Made by a program: the position numbers and the translations under genes
NCBI GenBank assembly: GCA_900323505.1
Contig: OOIN01000030.1
Span: 124,001-188,000, forward strand
Length of the DNA stretch: 64,000 bases
Source: Ustilago trichophora
Taxonomy: Eukaryota > Basidiomycota > Ustilaginomycetes > Ustilaginales > Ustilaginaceae
Direction: 5' to 3'
The notes under the pieces: model-generated
Database searches by the model: none
What the model was told of the DNA's origin: nothing
The model's input: the letters and a program-made list of their open reading frames with translations, nothing else
In this document: positions 1 to 10,087 of the stretch, in pieces
Numbering within the stretch: the first letter of the stretch is position 1
Layout of the letters: each line of letters opens with the position of its first letter

Positions 1-706
1 GCAGCAGCAACAGCAGCAGTACAGTAGCGGGAGAGAGCGTTGCAATGCATTGCCATTGCTGCATTGTATGTACAGTACCTCCATCAAGTCCTTGTCCTTT
101 TCTCCTTGTTCTTCATGCGAACAATTTCAGGGCGGGGACCCCACGCGGAAAAGAGAAACGACAAAAAATTTGAAATTGATTTCTCGTTTCGTGGGGCAAA
201 GTGCCTTCGGAAGAGTTTTTGCCCTCTTTTCTCCTTGGTTGCCACGCTTCGTTCCCATTCCCCTCACTTTTGGCTGTTAACCCAAGTTCGGTCGTTACAC
301 CAAAAAAGCTTCCCCGCTTTGCCTCCACCACACACATATAACCTCGCTACCGTCTATGCTTCTTGCCCATCTTTCTTGCCCCACATCCTTCTCCCCCGCA
401 ATCTTCTTCCTCCCTCCTTCTCCATCTCCTCCCAAACATCATCTCCTTTGCGAGACTCTTGCTTAGTGGGATTGCCTATCGGTGATTTTAAAAAACAAAA
501 AACAAATACGAGTCACGCGCTCAATCACCGCCATCTATTTGAATTCACCGACATCAATTGAATTGGGATTTTGTTTTTTCTTTTCAATTCTCCTGTCACG
601 CGGTCGGTACTTGGTTTCTTCCTCTTCTTCTTCTTCTTCCTTTCATCCCTCCCCACCACCACTACCACCACCACCACTCCTTTAAGCTCTTGAAAGGCCA
701 TACAAG
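1..706. other. upstream region of the quinate-permease-like gene
   Basis: No gene is recognised here. The last 300 bases are rich in CT and in TCT/CCA runs, like the leaders of other genes in this window, so they probably hold the promoter and 5' leader of the transporter. Two copies of the GTACAGTA-type motif lie at about 19-26 and 70-78. A 173-codon open frame over 40-561 has no recognisable protein features. Confidence 0.5.
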
Positions 707-2344
707 ATGGGCTTCCTCAAAAGAGTAGAGGACAGGCCGACGCCATCGGCCGTCTACAACTGGCGCCTTTGGGTGCTTTCCTTCATTGCTTCGTTTGCCT
801 CGATCATGATTGGTTACGACTCTGCCTTCATCGGTGGTACTCTGGCGCTGCCTTCGTTCATCAAGTCGTTCGGCAAGCTTGGTCCCAGCACTTCGGGTAA
901 CTTGGTTTCGACTTACCAGGCTGGTGCCTTCTTTGGTGCTTTCATGGCTCACCCTATTGGACACTTTTTGGGCCGCAAGAAGGGTCTATTCATCACCTCG
1001 GTCATCTTCACCATCGGTGCGGCTATCATGACTGCTGCTTCTCCCAGCACTCGTCTCACCCCCATCTTTGTCGGTAGGGCCATCGCCGGTCTCGCCATTG
1101 GTGCCGCTTCCAACTTGACTCCCATCTACATTTCCGAAATCGCCCCTGCCCCTGCTCGTGGTCAGGCTGTCGGTATCTACGAAATCGGATGGCAGATCGG
1201 TGGTCTGGTCGGCTTCTTTATCAACTACGGTGTTCTCCAGACCATGGCCCCCAGCGTTACCCAGTGGCGTGTTCCTTTTGCTGTCCAGCTCATTCCCGGT
1301 GGAATGTTCATGATCGGCAGCTTCTTCCTCGTTGAATCTCCTCGTTGGTTGCTCTCCCGCGGTAGGGCCGACGAAGCTCGCGAGAAGCTCTCCTACATCC
1401 GACACTTGCCCGTCGACGACCCGTACTTTGTCGAAGAGTTCAACCAGATGAAATTCGCCATCGAGGAAAACATCCGAACCGCCGGTGGCGACTCGTACTT
1501 TGCCCCCTTCAAGTACGTCTTCAAGCGTAAGCATCTCGTTCGTCGTCTCGCCTTCGCTTCGAGTTTGTTCGCGTTTCAGAACGGCACTGGAATCAACGCC
1601 ATCAACTACTACAGCCCGACCGTCTTCCGTTCGCTCGGTATTACGGGTACCTCGACCGGTCTGCTCGGCACTGGTATCTTTGGTGTCATCAAGACCATTG
1701 GTTCGCTCGTCTTTATCTTTTTCTTGGTAGAGACTCTTGGTCGTCGAAGACTCCTCATGATCTCTTCGTCCGGTGGTGCCATTGCCATGTACTTCATCGC
1801 TGGATACATTGCCATTGCCAAGCCCGAAAAGAACAAGAAGACTTCGATCGATGGATCTGGTGCAGCTGCTTTGGCCTTCTTTTACATCTGGACCGCCTTC
1901 TACTCGTTTGGATGGAACCCTCTTCCTTGGGTTTACGGTTCTGAGGCCTTTGACAACACTGCCCGCCCTGTGGCCGGTATCTGCATGGCAGCTAGCAACT
2001 GGTTGTACAACTTTGCCATCTCGCAGGCTACGCCGCATATGTTTTTACGTATGAAATGGGGGGTCTATGTTTTTTTCGCTAGTTGCATGGTTTTGAGCGT
2101 CTTCTGGATCTTCTTCCTCATGCCAGAGACCAAAGGTATCCCCATTGAGGAGATGGACAACTTGCACGAGAAGCGACCTCAACGACACGCCCACGCCATG
2201 GTTATCGAGGAACTTCGTATCAAGGCAGCCGAGCGCAGAGGCGAGACTGTCCTTGCCGCCAATAGCGAGGGCTACCAGCAGTCCGACGCAGCCAGTAGCA
2301 CCGAGAAGGAGGACAACAACCAGGTCAAGCTCAACACTGCTTAA
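707..2344 (+). CDS. quinate-permease-like MFS sugar porter
   Basis: A 545-residue protein of the sugar porter branch of the major facilitator superfamily, expected in the plasma membrane with 12 membrane segments. The N-terminus (VEDRPTPSAVYNWR, then MIGYDSAFIGGTLALPSF) strongly resembles fungal quinate permeases of the QutD/qa-y type. Family motifs include GHFLGRKKG, PIYISEIAP, VESPRWLLSRGR, the QNGTGINAINYYSP segment and PETKGIPIEEMD near the C-terminus. The length fits the family. The ATG is the first in frame and has a purine at -3 (ACAAGATGG). No quinate-catabolic genes lie next to it, so the substrate could be quinate, another aromatic acid or a sugar. The family call is firm and the substrate is an inference. 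Confidence 0.88.
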   Translation: MGFLKRVEDRPTPSAVYNWRLWVLSFIASFASIMIGYDSAFIGGTLALPSFIKSFGKLGPSTSGNLVSTYQAGAFFGAFMAHPIGHFLGRKKGLFITSVIFTIGAAIMTAASPSTRLTPIFVGRAIAGLAIGAASNLTPIYISEIAPAPARGQAVGIYEIGWQIGGLVGFFINYGVLQTMAPSVTQWRVPFAVQLIPGGMFMIGSFFLVESPRWLLSRGRADEAREKLSYIRHLPVDDPYFVEEFNQMKFAIEENIRTAGGDSYFAPFKYVFKRKHLVRRLAFASSLFAFQNGTGINAINYYSPTVFRSLGITGTSTGLLGTGIFGVIKTIGSLVFIFFLVETLGRRRLLMISSSGGAIAMYFIAGYIAIAKPEKNKKTSIDGSGAAALAFFYIWTAFYSFGWNPLPWVYGSEAFDNTARPVAGICMAASNWLYNFAISQATPHMFLRMKWGVYVFFASCMVLSVFWIFFLMPETKGIPIEEMDNLHEKRPQRHAHAMVIEELRIKAAERRGETVLAANSEGYQQSDAASSTEKEDNNQVKLNTA

Positions 2345-3149
2345 AAAGCAAGAGCGCAAAACAAGACACTTTAGTAAATTGTGCCAAGGATTTACGTGTA
2401 CAATGCCTTCATTTTCATGCTTCCTAATCCCACCTGTCAAACGTTCCGACATTTGGGTCATCTTGTAGTTTTAGAATAAAAAACAAAAAAAGGACGAGCC
2501 TCTCTTCAGTTTGCTCTGCAACGACGATCGCAAAAATTTTACCGTTCCTCAACACCAAATTTTGTCTGCATGCCGGGTGATGATGACAAGCGTGAGATGA
2601 TTCGGATGAGGTGGAGCTTGAGCCTGGCCAAGATTTATGGCCCTATTCCAGCAAAGAAAGCTGAACATCACATTTTCAAAGCAAACGCATGCTCGATCCA
2701 CCGTTTCCTTCATTTTGTCGGACGGTGTGTCAGACATCGAACCTACACAACGAACATGTGTGGATTGCGTTCCTGCAGCTTTTCTAGACTCATTTTTAGC
2801 TTCCGCAATGCGTCGGTGGCCGCTGCATGCCGTATAGCTAGCAGCGTAAAGAAATGGAAAGGAAATCTGACATTCCGAGAAAAAAATAAAATAAATTCAC
2901 ATCTAACATCTCCTGCCAATTTCTTTTACTCGCGCGACAAAGTTGAGACCCCACAGGGACCTACAGTTCCGAGGTGCGCCCGTCTCTGATCCACTCGACG
3001 CTCACTTTCTTCCACATCCTCAGCTTTTCTTCCATCATCCACACAACTCACACAGACATACGCATTCTTTCGTTTTCTCGGTCACTACACTTTCTGCATA
3101 TCATCTCACTCGTTACGACAAACGATTCTTTGCATACTCAAAGGCAAAC
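2345..3149. other. intergenic region before RTF1
   Basis: No gene is supported. The region contains the 3' end of the transporter and the promoter and leader of RTF1. An in-frame extension of RTF1 reaches back to about 2943 but begins at an ATG giving low-complexity His/Phe-rich sequence, so it is treated as 5' leader. Confidence 0.5.
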
Positions 3150-5018
3150 ATGGCAGGAGGAGGATTAGACGATGAGCTGCTGGCTCTTGCTGGAGAATCT
3201 GGGCGTCGGCAGATCGACATGTCTAGTGACGAAGATGATGCGCAGATCCGCACAGGATCCAAGCGAGATGCCAAGGCTTCTGGTTCTGGAACCTCTTCTT
3301 CGCTTGCCAAGAAGCGTCGGTTGGATTTGCTCGATGAGAGCGCCTCCGGTAGCGAAGCGGATGCGGTCGGTAGCGATGATGGCGAATCATCTGATGATGC
3401 TCCTCGTCGCGATCCCTACCCTTATCAAGGAATCTACAAAAGTGCACAAGACATGGAAGAGCTCATGGCAATGAACGAGCTCGACCGCGAAGACATTCTC
3501 GCCCGTCGTAGGGACGAGATTCAAGTCCGTCGTCAAAAGTTCGAACTCGCTGCCCTCGTCAAAGCTCAAAAAGCCGCTGCGGGCGCTACCAAGAAGGCCG
3601 TCTCCAAGAAGCGCGTCGTCCGCGGAGGAGGCAAGACGGCCAAGAGAAGAGGAGGGGCCGATTCCGACCTCAGCGAAGATGAGAGCGAAGAAGACGACGA
3701 TGACGAAGAGGAAGACCAAGACGACGCAGATGGAGACTCCGACTATGGTTATGGAGGAAGAGCAAGTGGTGCTGCTAGTGCAGCGAAGAGCCGGAAGAAA
3801 AAGTTGCCCGGCTCTACGGATGCCAAATCGGCAAAACTGAGCGAATTGCGAAAAAAGCGCAAAGAAAAAGCTGCCGGTATCACCCGCGGTGGTCGTGGTG
3901 GAGGCGCTGATTCGGACGACGAAGCAGCCACCGCCGCTAAACCTCGTCGTCGTGGCTATGCTTCATCATCTGCATCCGACGTTTCCTACTCTTCCTATTC
4001 GGATGATGAAGATTACCCGCGTGTCTCTCGTAGCAAACAAGATGCTCGTTCCACAGCCGACACGTCTTCGTCGGATCCGCCCTCTCTCATCGATCTCAAC
4101 GCGGCCCGGATCACCCGCGATCAGATTGAATCGCGACTCTACGCTCCGAGGTGGCGCGAGATCCTGACCCACTCCTTCTTCCGGTTCTCCTGGGGCACTC
4201 GCCCTCTCCCCAACGGCACCAACGAAACAGTCTATCGCATCCACCAAGTAACCTCAATCTCTGAGAAGCCCGGAAAATTCTACGACCTCTCCCCCGATAA
4301 ATCCGGCAAATGGTGCAACGTTTATCTCACCTTCGAACACGATGGTCAAGAACGCGATGCCAAACTGACAATGCTCAGCCGCGGAGAATTCACCGAATCG
4401 GAACGTGAACGTTGGATTGCCTTTCTCAAAGGATCCAAGCAAAAAATACCCAAAAAAGCAGCAGTGGTTAGGAAGGCTGACGAGTTGGAAAAATTCTTCA
4501 CAACCCCACTGACCGAGGCAGATATTGGCAAGATACTAGAGACGAAAAAGAGGTTGAGGTTGGAGGCGATTAGCGTTATGGGTGGATCGGCGATTTTGGG
4601 TGCCACTGCTGGTTTCGATTCTCCAAGAAATGGTAGCGGAGGTACCCCGGCTGGAATCGCTACCCCAACAAACGCCACTACGGACGCCGTCAAACCTCAG
4701 AGTCTGGAGGCGAGACTCGCAGCAGTAAACGAACGCAACAGAGCCCAAGATAGGATCAAAATGAGCGACGTCGAACGCAAAGCTCGTTCGAACAAGATCG
4801 CCGCCGCAGCCGCCGCTAAAGCGGAAGCTGACCGTTTCAAAGCTAGTCAACAACAACAACAACAACAAGAAGGAGAAAAGGCAACAGAAAGTCAAGATGC
4901 AGGTCAACGAGGTGTGGAATTGACAAACGAAAAAACTGGGACGAGCGGTATGCGTAATGGCTTGGTTGCCGTTAAGAATTATGCGACCTTGGTTGAGGTT
5001 GATTTGGGTGATTTCTAG
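3150..5018 (+). CDS. RTF1: RTF1, Paf1-complex subunit with Plus3 domain
   Basis: A 622-residue homologue of Rtf1, the Paf1-complex subunit that promotes histone H2B ubiquitylation and couples elongation factors to RNA polymerase II. The start MAGGGLDDELLALAGES matches the conserved Rtf1 N-terminus (a D-D-E-LL-ALA motif), which is why this ATG is preferred to an in-frame one 69 codons upstream. Residues about 20-310 are highly charged, with acidic runs near 170-190 and Lys/Arg-rich blocks. The Plus3 domain follows at about 315-445 (RITRDQIESRLYAPRW through YRIHQVTSI, KWCNVYLTFEHDG and FTESERERW). A C-terminal coiled and Gln-rich region (about 500-600) carries a short polyQ. No intron is seen. 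It converges with the ubiquitin protease gene on the other strand. Confidence 0.93.
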   Translation: MAGGGLDDELLALAGESGRRQIDMSSDEDDAQIRTGSKRDAKASGSGTSSSLAKKRRLDLLDESASGSEADAVGSDDGESSDDAPRRDPYPYQGIYKSAQDMEELMAMNELDREDILARRRDEIQVRRQKFELAALVKAQKAAAGATKKAVSKKRVVRGGGKTAKRRGGADSDLSEDESEEDDDDEEEDQDDADGDSDYGYGGRASGAASAAKSRKKKLPGSTDAKSAKLSELRKKRKEKAAGITRGGRGGGADSDDEAATAAKPRRRGYASSSASDVSYSSYSDDEDYPRVSRSKQDARSTADTSSSDPPSLIDLNAARITRDQIESRLYAPRWREILTHSFFRFSWGTRPLPNGTNETVYRIHQVTSISEKPGKFYDLSPDKSGKWCNVYLTFEHDGQERDAKLTMLSRGEFTESERERWIAFLKGSKQKIPKKAAVVRKADELEKFFTTPLTEADIGKILETKKRLRLEAISVMGGSAILGATAGFDSPRNGSGGTPAGIATPTNATTDAVKPQSLEARLAAVNERNRAQDRIKMSDVERKARSNKIAAAAAAKAEADRFKASQQQQQQQEGEKATESQDAGQRGVELTNEKTGTSGMRNGLVAVKNYATLVEVDLGDF

Positions 5019-5665
5019 CACACGTGCAAATGGCTTGGGAACAAGTTGCGTGGGTAAGGCGTGTGTTTGTTGAATGCAATCATGATTTTTGAAAAGGATT
5101 TCTTGGATTGGTCAAGGAAGCCAGATGCGATGCTGGACATTCGCGTTGTTGAATGATTTCCCAAAAGACAAAAAGAGAGCCAATCCTGCTGCAGTGCAAG
5201 AATTGAGACTAAACTCTTGCTTTTCTGTGGGTGAGCAAGTTGTAGCTATGGATGGCATCTATCACATCCAGGTGGTAGTAAAATATTCACATTAAGGTGC
5301 GGATCATTCTTGTGGGATGGGATGCGTGCTGTCTGAATTTCCAACTCAAAGATACGCCCCCAGTACTGGACGCCACTGCACACCGCTTTCATCACAAGTA
5401 TCCTTAAAAAATTAACCCCTACTCTCACTCTCAACTCTTGGTTCTTGTTTCTAACCTTCTTTCTCTCATCCCAACATTCCTATCCCACATCTTCACCCTT
5501 CAGCCCCATCTGGATCTTCCTCCCAACCACCCTTTGCACAGACTCCAAACTTGACAATGGACCAATGTGATGCGACATGACACGACGCGATGTGATAAGA
5601 CAAGAACAAAGTGATTGTAAACACCACTACCACCCTTTAAATTTTCTCTCCCCCTTTGGTCAACG
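5019..5665. other. convergent spacer between RTF1 and DOA4
   Basis: Both flanking genes end here. About 200 bases (5174-5380) are a copy of a dispersed repeat also present at 35988-36859; the rest shows no gene. Confidence 0.6.
5174..5380 (+). repeat. dispersed repeat, copy A
   Basis: This stretch matches the segment at 36601-36859 over most of its length. Shared blocks include GAGCCAATYCTGCT, GACTAAACTCT, AGTTGTAGCTATGGAT, GCATCTATCACATCCAGG, ACATTAAGGTG, GATCATTCTTGTG and a terminal CAGTAYTGGACGC. It lies between two convergent genes, as do the other copies. It encodes nothing obvious. It could be a short non-autonomous mobile element or a remnant of one; the ends are not defined exactly. 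Confidence 0.8.
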
Positions 5666-8600
5666 TCAATTGGGCCTCCTTCTAAACCAAAGTACATAAG
5701 GACTATTGGTATGCAACTGTCTATCGTCTCCGCGGGTGATCCTTGAGTCGTCTGCGTACCAAAATTCCTTGTTGCTTTTCACCGTTGCGGTATAATGGCC
5801 CGTGTTCAGGCTTCCAAAGTGATGCGTAACTGCATAGAGGTCGTACAGATAGGGTGGGATTTGGGATTGACTTGTTGGTACGCCATTCGATCCCGTCGAT
5901 GCACCGGGTGGGAGGGGAGGCGGCATGTAGTTGGTCAAATCGAGTGCGGTTGATGTGGGAAAAGTTACGGTGGTATCGATTTTATCCGTGAAAGGTCCTT
6001 TGAAGCTGAACCTTTTCAAATGAATCAGCAAGATTTGTGGAAGTCGTGAAATGGATAACCGTTTCGTCGCCTTGCGAGGCTTCTTGCATCGAGGACAGTT
6101 CCACATATCTCCCTTATCCAACACTTCTTCCCTCACAAATGCATCCAAACACTGCTGCAACGTCACCTTCCCCACACCTCTTCCGTGGGGCACCGGCAGA
6201 GATAGATACGTATATGCCTCGTACGTCGTACTAGTCTTGCCACACGTGAGGCAGGTCAACTTGTTCCTAAATTGACCTTGGAACCAATCAACGATCAACG
6301 AATCGTTGCGCATTCGGTAGATCGACCATTCTTTAACACTCGCTATCTGCTGCGGTAAGGTTTCCAATTCGTGCTCCCGCTGCGGTGTCATTTCGATCGC
6401 CGCTGGTCGAGTTACGACGTAGTTGAGATCCTCGTGGAGTCCGTCGAGGAGGATAGCGAGGAACTCTTGCGAATCGTGCTGGTCGTAACCGCGGAAACTG
6501 GGGGCAAAGCGAGCCATGGCCTCGCGGAATGTGACGGGCGAAACAAAGGCGTACTTTTCACCCCACATGACGTGGATCAAACCTGCAAGGGCGGTAGCAA
6601 GCTGACCCTGAGTACCGAGCGGGTTGGTTCGATTGATAGCTTGTTTATACGATCCATCCAGCAAAAACCTCGCAAGCGGAATCGTGGCAGAGAGACACTG
6701 CAAGGTCGAGTTCATGTAGCACGAATTGCCGAGATTCTTCAAGCCGGTCAAGCCGATCTTGATCTCATCTGCATTGCGGCCGTTGGTAGGGCTGGCGTAC
6801 ATGCGAGAGGATTGGGTGGTGAGATGTCCTGCATAACCGGGTGCCATGACTTGCTTTTTGGACGGGTCGTTGCCTCCGGCGGACCCGGTGCCGGGCAAGA
6901 GCGAGAGTGAGGCGGAAGTGGAGTGGGATCGATCACGCGAGTTTGTCGTGGCTGCAGAGGGGGATGTAGAGGATGCGGCCGTGGGTGGAGGTTGGGGTGC
7001 GGCCATTGCATAGGGTGAACCGCTGCCGCCAGATACGGAACTGGACTTGAGCTGGGGATAGTCAAAAGCGGCGGACGAATTGGAGCGCGATGGTGGTCGA
7101 TGTGCCGCTGCGGGAGGGAAAGAAGGTGCACCAGATGCGATCCCGGAACCCTGATAGGCACGAGCGGGCAGAGAGGGCCCAGCAAATCCGCCATCTATCG
7201 ATGCGACACCAAAGGGCGAGCTAGTCCCATTCGTCGCTCGACTCGGGTAGATTCCGCCTGGCTGCATACTATTCCTCGACGGTCCTGCAGGCGAACCTGG
7301 TGCAGAGGGTGGCAGATAAGGCGAAGAAGCGCCGTTGCCATCCGCAAAGACCTGCTGCTGTCTTCTTGCGCGCTTCAATTCCTGCTGTTGCGCCTGTTCT
7401 GCCGTAGCACCCTTCATACTAGGATCGTCTGCGGTTGGGAACCGTGTTCCAGGCTCAAACGAGATGCTGCTCCTATGTCCACCATGTCCGGTGCTGTGTC
7501 CATTGGCAGAGCTGCTGCTGCCGCCGCTGCGCAAGATAAGTTTCTCCCCCGCCTTTTGCGCCCATCGTTCAAATCCACCGATCAGCAACACCGGCTGATG
7601 CGTCAGCGTCTTGCTAAACTCGTTCTCGTAAATAGCCCTGATCAAGATATCCATTCTTGCCTGTGCTGCTGGATCTTGCTGTATGTTGTCTGCAGAATAG
7701 CTGCCTCGCAGCGAGCGCAAGTTGCGATCGTACAGGACAACCAGATCGAAGCGGTTGCGCGATGCGAAAGCCGCCTGCTCCTCGGGGGGAGAAAGGACGA
7801 GCTTGTCCTCGATCTCTGCCGAGCTCATCCCTTCTCGCAAAGTGATAGGTTCGATGCAGACCGTCTTGCCACCCAAGATGCGACCCGCCTCGAACTCAGC
7901 ACGACTCCGAACGTCCAACAGCAAAACATCGAGACCTGCCCTCTTGCCAATTTTGCGTTTGCCTTCGGCATCTATAAACTCTTCAAAGCCTGGATTGAGA
8001 TACTTGAAGAGCTCTTCGGATGAGATGTGGTTCTTCATGGGGAGGGCAGGCTTGGCACCGATGATGAGGGAGCGTGGCTCTGCTGCGGTTGAGGCTGGCA
8101 TGCGCATGGGTGCTGCCGATGCTTGCGATTGGTGTTGCTGCTGTTGCAGTGTGGGGACAGCTGAGCTGCTCGAGTAGCGCGAGTTCTGTTGCTGTAGGCT
8201 GAAGCGGTGAGGATCCTGATTTGGCAATCCGTCCGCCACTTTGCGTCGAGGCGGCTGCTGGGAATCTCCAGCACGCTCGAACGGCTCTGGGACATCTCGA
8301 GCAAGGGCAAATTCGCGAGCAACATCGGTGAAGCTGGCAGTTGGTGGAGCTGGCAGGGGACGTTTAGCCTTACCAACGGTATGGGTGGGCGGTGTAGGGA
8401 ATTCAGCAGCATCGGTGCCGTTGAAAGCATGTGGTGGCTGAGACGATCCATTTTCAAGTTGGTCGATGGTCGGGTAGGAAGAGTTGAATTCAGAGGCGGT
8501 GGGGACGGCAGGGAAGTTGGGTTGAGATGACGATGATGCATCAGGCAATGCATGGCCAAGGGTATGCATGGAGAAAGCGCCGTTGGATGATGAGGAGGAA

Positions 8601-9436
8601 GGATCATCTTCGGCCAGTGCTTCAAGTTGAGATGCGAGATCTCCTGTTCTAGGCAGTCCGGAAACGGAGCCAGCGCTGTCGGATCGAGAGCGGCTGCGTA
8701 GTTCTGCTGGATCACTGGCAGCCGAATTGCGAAGTGCTTGGAGGCGATCTGCTAGCGAGCTTCCGGTGCGTCTTCCGGTGGCATGATGGTCGATAGGCGA
8801 AGCATCTGTGCCATGGGCAGTATGATCTTCATCCGAATCATGCTGCGAAGCGTCCATGCTTGGCATGCCCGCCGCTGCAGCATTTGGCGCAGCTGATCCA
8901 GCAGGAGGCTCACGAAGAGCCGAGTCGCCCGGTGGTTGAGCCTCTCTCTGCCTAGCCGCATTCTGAGCCTGTTCTGCTGCCGCATCCGCATTTGCCTTTG
9001 CGTTTCTCTCCTCACGGATCGCCAGTTGAGTCTCCAACCTCTTTGTACGCTCGATAAAAACCGGAGCTTGCTTCATGAGCTCGTTGTACGCCTGATAAAC
9101 CGACCCTCGCGCCTTTTGAATCTTGGGCCACTCGTCATGCTTCGAGATAAATGCAGCAACGTTGGCAGCTTTGAGATAGTTGACAAAAGCGACTTCGATC
9201 TGGTCTTGTGCATCTGCGGCTCTGGCTTTGTCGAGCAGAGCGTTGGCAGCACCGATGTAGGTTTTCACGCTAAAGTTCGAATCGAGTTTGGGCTGGGCTT
9301 GCTTGCGAAGGTTGACAGGATGGTTGGCAGAAAGAAAAGTGGATGATGAGGAAGAAGGGGATGGGGACATGGCGGCGGTTGGTTTGGAGTGTGGTGTGCC
9401 GGCTGCACCAGGGCTTGCACCCACCACGGCGGGCAT
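5666..9436 (-). CDS. DOA4: Doa4-like ubiquitin carboxyl-terminal hydrolase (rhodanese + USP)
   Basis: A 1256-residue ubiquitin-specific protease. Residues about 35-170 look like the USP8 dimerisation/MIT-type helical domain (KTYIGAANALLDKARAADAQ). A Ser/Pro/Gln-rich linker follows, then a rhodanese-like domain at about 480-630 (LLLDVRSRAEFEAGRILGGK). The catalytic domain starts near 890: Cys box GLKNLGNSCYMNSTLQCL with the nucleophile near 905, zinc-ribbon pairs CLTCGK and CPRCKK, and His box LNTGHYTATV near 1212. The order of domains matches fungal Doa4/Ubp5, which removes ubiquitin from endosomal cargo and recycles it at late endosomes. The first ATG (MPAVVGAS) was chosen, since the open frame upstream begins at a non-ATG codon. 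No intron is needed. Confidence 0.9.
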   Translation of the reverse strand: MPAVVGASPGAAGTPHSKPTAAMSPSPSSSSSTFLSANHPVNLRKQAQPKLDSNFSVKTYIGAANALLDKARAADAQDQIEVAFVNYLKAANVAAFISKHDEWPKIQKARGSVYQAYNELMKQAPVFIERTKRLETQLAIREERNAKANADAAAEQAQNAARQREAQPPGDSALREPPAGSAAPNAAAAGMPSMDASQHDSDEDHTAHGTDASPIDHHATGRRTGSSLADRLQALRNSAASDPAELRSRSRSDSAGSVSGLPRTGDLASQLEALAEDDPSSSSSNGAFSMHTLGHALPDASSSSQPNFPAVPTASEFNSSYPTIDQLENGSSQPPHAFNGTDAAEFPTPPTHTVGKAKRPLPAPPTASFTDVAREFALARDVPEPFERAGDSQQPPRRKVADGLPNQDPHRFSLQQQNSRYSSSSAVPTLQQQQHQSQASAAPMRMPASTAAEPRSLIIGAKPALPMKNHISSEELFKYLNPGFEEFIDAEGKRKIGKRAGLDVLLLDVRSRAEFEAGRILGGKTVCIEPITLREGMSSAEIEDKLVLSPPEEQAAFASRNRFDLVVLYDRNLRSLRGSYSADNIQQDPAAQARMDILIRAIYENEFSKTLTHQPVLLIGGFERWAQKAGEKLILRSGGSSSSANGHSTGHGGHRSSISFEPGTRFPTADDPSMKGATAEQAQQQELKRARRQQQVFADGNGASSPYLPPSAPGSPAGPSRNSMQPGGIYPSRATNGTSSPFGVASIDGGFAGPSLPARAYQGSGIASGAPSFPPAAAHRPPSRSNSSAAFDYPQLKSSSVSGGSGSPYAMAAPQPPPTAASSTSPSAATTNSRDRSHSTSASLSLLPGTGSAGGNDPSKKQVMAPGYAGHLTTQSSRMYASPTNGRNADEIKIGLTGLKNLGNSCYMNSTLQCLSATIPLARFLLDGSYKQAINRTNPLGTQGQLATALAGLIHVMWGEKYAFVSPVTFREAMARFAPSFRGYDQHDSQEFLAILLDGLHEDLNYVVTRPAAIEMTPQREHELETLPQQIASVKEWSIYRMRNDSLIVDWFQGQFRNKLTCLTCGKTSTTYEAYTYLSLPVPHGRGVGKVTLQQCLDAFVREEVLDKGDMWNCPRCKKPRKATKRLSISRLPQILLIHLKRFSFKGPFTDKIDTTVTFPTSTALDLTNYMPPPLPPGASTGSNGVPTSQSQIPPYLYDLYAVTHHFGSLNTGHYTATVKSNKEFWYADDSRITRGDDRQLHTNSPYVLWFRRRPN

Positions 9437-9645
9437 GATGGAGGAGCGTGGGCAGCGTACGAGTGCCAAGACGATGAAGGCCGGGGAGAAGGTGGTTGGA
9501 CGACGTGGCCTAGTCGTTATACTCGAGCCGATGGCAGTGTTGATGATGATGATGGTTGAGATGACGGTGATGAGAGTATCGGTGTACGAGTCAGAAGGAG
9601 TGTGTAAATGGGTGATAAAGAGAAAAGTGTGTGATTGCTGTGCTT

Positions 9646-9683
<38 letters not shown>

Positions 9684-10087
9684 TGTGCTCTGCTGCTGTG
9701 CTTCTGCTTGTGCTTGTGCTTGTGCTTCGGCTGAGCTGTGCTTTTGTGTGCTGTGCTGTGCTGTGCTTCGTGGGATTTGTGGGGTTTTGGTTGAATTCAA
9801 GTGGAGAGAATTTTATTTAATTTATTTATATTTTAATTTTTTGCCCCTCTCTTTCGATTTCAACAGCGGCGGAGTGATTCAAACGTGCATACAACTTGGC
9901 TCGGCTCATTTTTCACCTCCAGCATGTTACATCTCAACACAACCCTCACCATCATCATCATCATTAGTAGCAGCATAGAGAATGACAAAAGATGCAAATT
10001 ACTACACTAACAACAAAAAGGTATATCAAAGAAAAAGTAGTGTACAGTAGAGATACGGTCATGAACCAAAAACAGATTTGCGTGCAA
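9437..10087. other. upstream region of DOA4 and 3' end of the aldehyde dehydrogenase gene
   Basis: No gene is recognised. The segment nearest DOA4 contains a long GT run and TGTGCT-rich low-complexity sequence, followed by an AT-rich stretch (about 9810-9845). A GTACAGTA motif lies at 10042-10049. Confidence 0.5.
9649..9682. repeat. (GT)17 microsatellite
   Basis: An uninterrupted GT dinucleotide run of 17 units, about 215 bases upstream of the DOA4 ATG, within its promoter or leader. It is flanked by imperfect TGTGCT/TGCTTG repeats to about 9770. Confidence 0.95.

Noticed and set aside
986..2038. A 350-codon open frame on the minus strand inside the transporter gene
   Set aside because: It is a shadow of the coding strand; the product is rich in Asp, Gly, Arg and Thr with no domain, while the plus strand encodes a clear transporter.
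6371..8177. Plus-strand frames of up to 307 codons over DOA4
   Set aside because: They are antisense shadows of the ubiquitin protease.
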